Shown piece after piece: positions 62,087 through 62,500 of a stretch of DNA of 62,500 bases. How positions within the stretch are numbered: the stretch's first letter is position 1; each line of letters starts with the position of its first letter. A program made the position numbers and the translations under genes. The DNA is from Chondrilla cf. caribensis (taxonomy: Eukaryota; Porifera; Demospongiae; Chondrillida; Chondrillidae). Under the pieces are notes generated by a model. It searched no databases, was not told where the DNA came from, and worked only from the letters and a program-made list of their open reading frames with translations. The stretch spans positions 2,562,501 to 2,625,000 of the forward strand of contig OZ026565.1 of assembly GCA_964020155.1 (NCBI GenBank), given 5' to 3'.

Positions 62087-62425
62087 ACCTCACCCAGTAC
62101 ACCGCTGTATGAACCTCACCCAGTACACAACTGTATGAACCTCACCCAGTACACCACTGTATGAACCTCACCCAGTACACCACTGTATGAACCTCACCCA
62201 GTACACCACTGTATGAACGTCACCCAGTACACCACTGTATGAACCTCACCCAGTACACCACTGTATGAACCTCACCCAGTACACCACTGTATGAACCTCA
62301 CCCAGTACACCACTGTATGAACCTCACCCAGTACAACACTGTATGAACCTCACCCAGTACACCACTGTATGAACCTCACCCAGTACACCACTGTATGAAC
62401 CTCACCCAGTACACCACTGTATGAG
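62087..62425. repeat. 26-bp minisatellite, about 13 units
   Basis: Near-identical direct units of GTATGAACCTCACCCAGTAC plus ACCACT run without spacers at a 26-bp period. The repeats touch each other, so this is not a CRISPR array. Confidence 0.95.
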
Positions 62426-62500
62426 CCTTTGGCACCAAACACTGAAATGTCACCTCCACATATGTACCAAAGGTGATGAAATTCATAACCTCTGCACAAT

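Noticed and set aside
62087..62425. CRISPR-like array
   Set aside because: The units are contiguous direct repeats without spacers in a eukaryotic, intron-containing region.

Overview
The window is nuclear DNA of an intron-rich, AT-rich invertebrate animal. A demosponge fits best: there is a lineage-specific receptor tyrosine kinase with an SRCR ectodomain, introns are short, MITEs are dense, and there are noggin-like genes. The species call is an inference. Genes were rebuilt by joining open reading frames through splice sites with matching phases; none has transcript support here.

Layout. (1) 1-8100, minus: an SRCR receptor tyrosine kinase, running off the left edge and lacking its 5' exon. 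(2) 8101-11231: no gene recognised. (3) 11232-36926, minus: one 25-exon gene whose exons join into an 11,064-nt frame (3,687 aa). It encodes three UPF1/HELZ2-type helicase modules and an RNase II/R (RNB) domain in the order helicase I, repeat linker, helicase II, RNB, helicase III. Vertebrate HELZ2 has helicase-RNB-helicase, so this gene carries an extra N-terminal helicase. (4) 37471-37930: GT microsatellite and a 75-79 bp minisatellite upstream of it. (5) 38566-41150 and 42498-43501, minus: two tandem noggin-like secreted cystine-knot genes with different intron structures. (6) 43502-44072: GC-richer divergent promoter region. (7) 44073-51749, plus: complete NET1/ARHGEF3-type RhoGEF (493 aa, DH-PH). 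(8) 51750-54231: intergenic, with a long-TIR element and a perfect hairpin. (9) 54232-61663, minus: SLC26 anion transporter with STAS domain, 5' end beyond the right edge. (10) 62087-62425: 26-bp minisatellite.

The helicase gene is the most unusual object. Helicases I and II share a 225-bp block with only 5 mismatches between otherwise divergent paralogues, which suggests gene conversion. The linker between them is a 39-bp coding minisatellite. The RNB site has Asn at one of the four catalytic acidic positions. Several 5' splice sites are followed directly by long UG tracts. Mobile DNA is mostly non-autonomous: hAT-type MITEs with an 8-bp duplication, TA-flanked mariner/pogo-type MITEs, a pogo/Tigger remnant that keeps a CENP-B-like helix-turn-helix, and a nested insertion with a matching empty site elsewhere in the window.

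The genes do not form an obvious pathway. Noggin-like proteins (BMP antagonists), the kinase and the RhoGEF are signalling genes, SLC26 is a membrane transporter, and the helicase-nuclease is probably an RNA factor.
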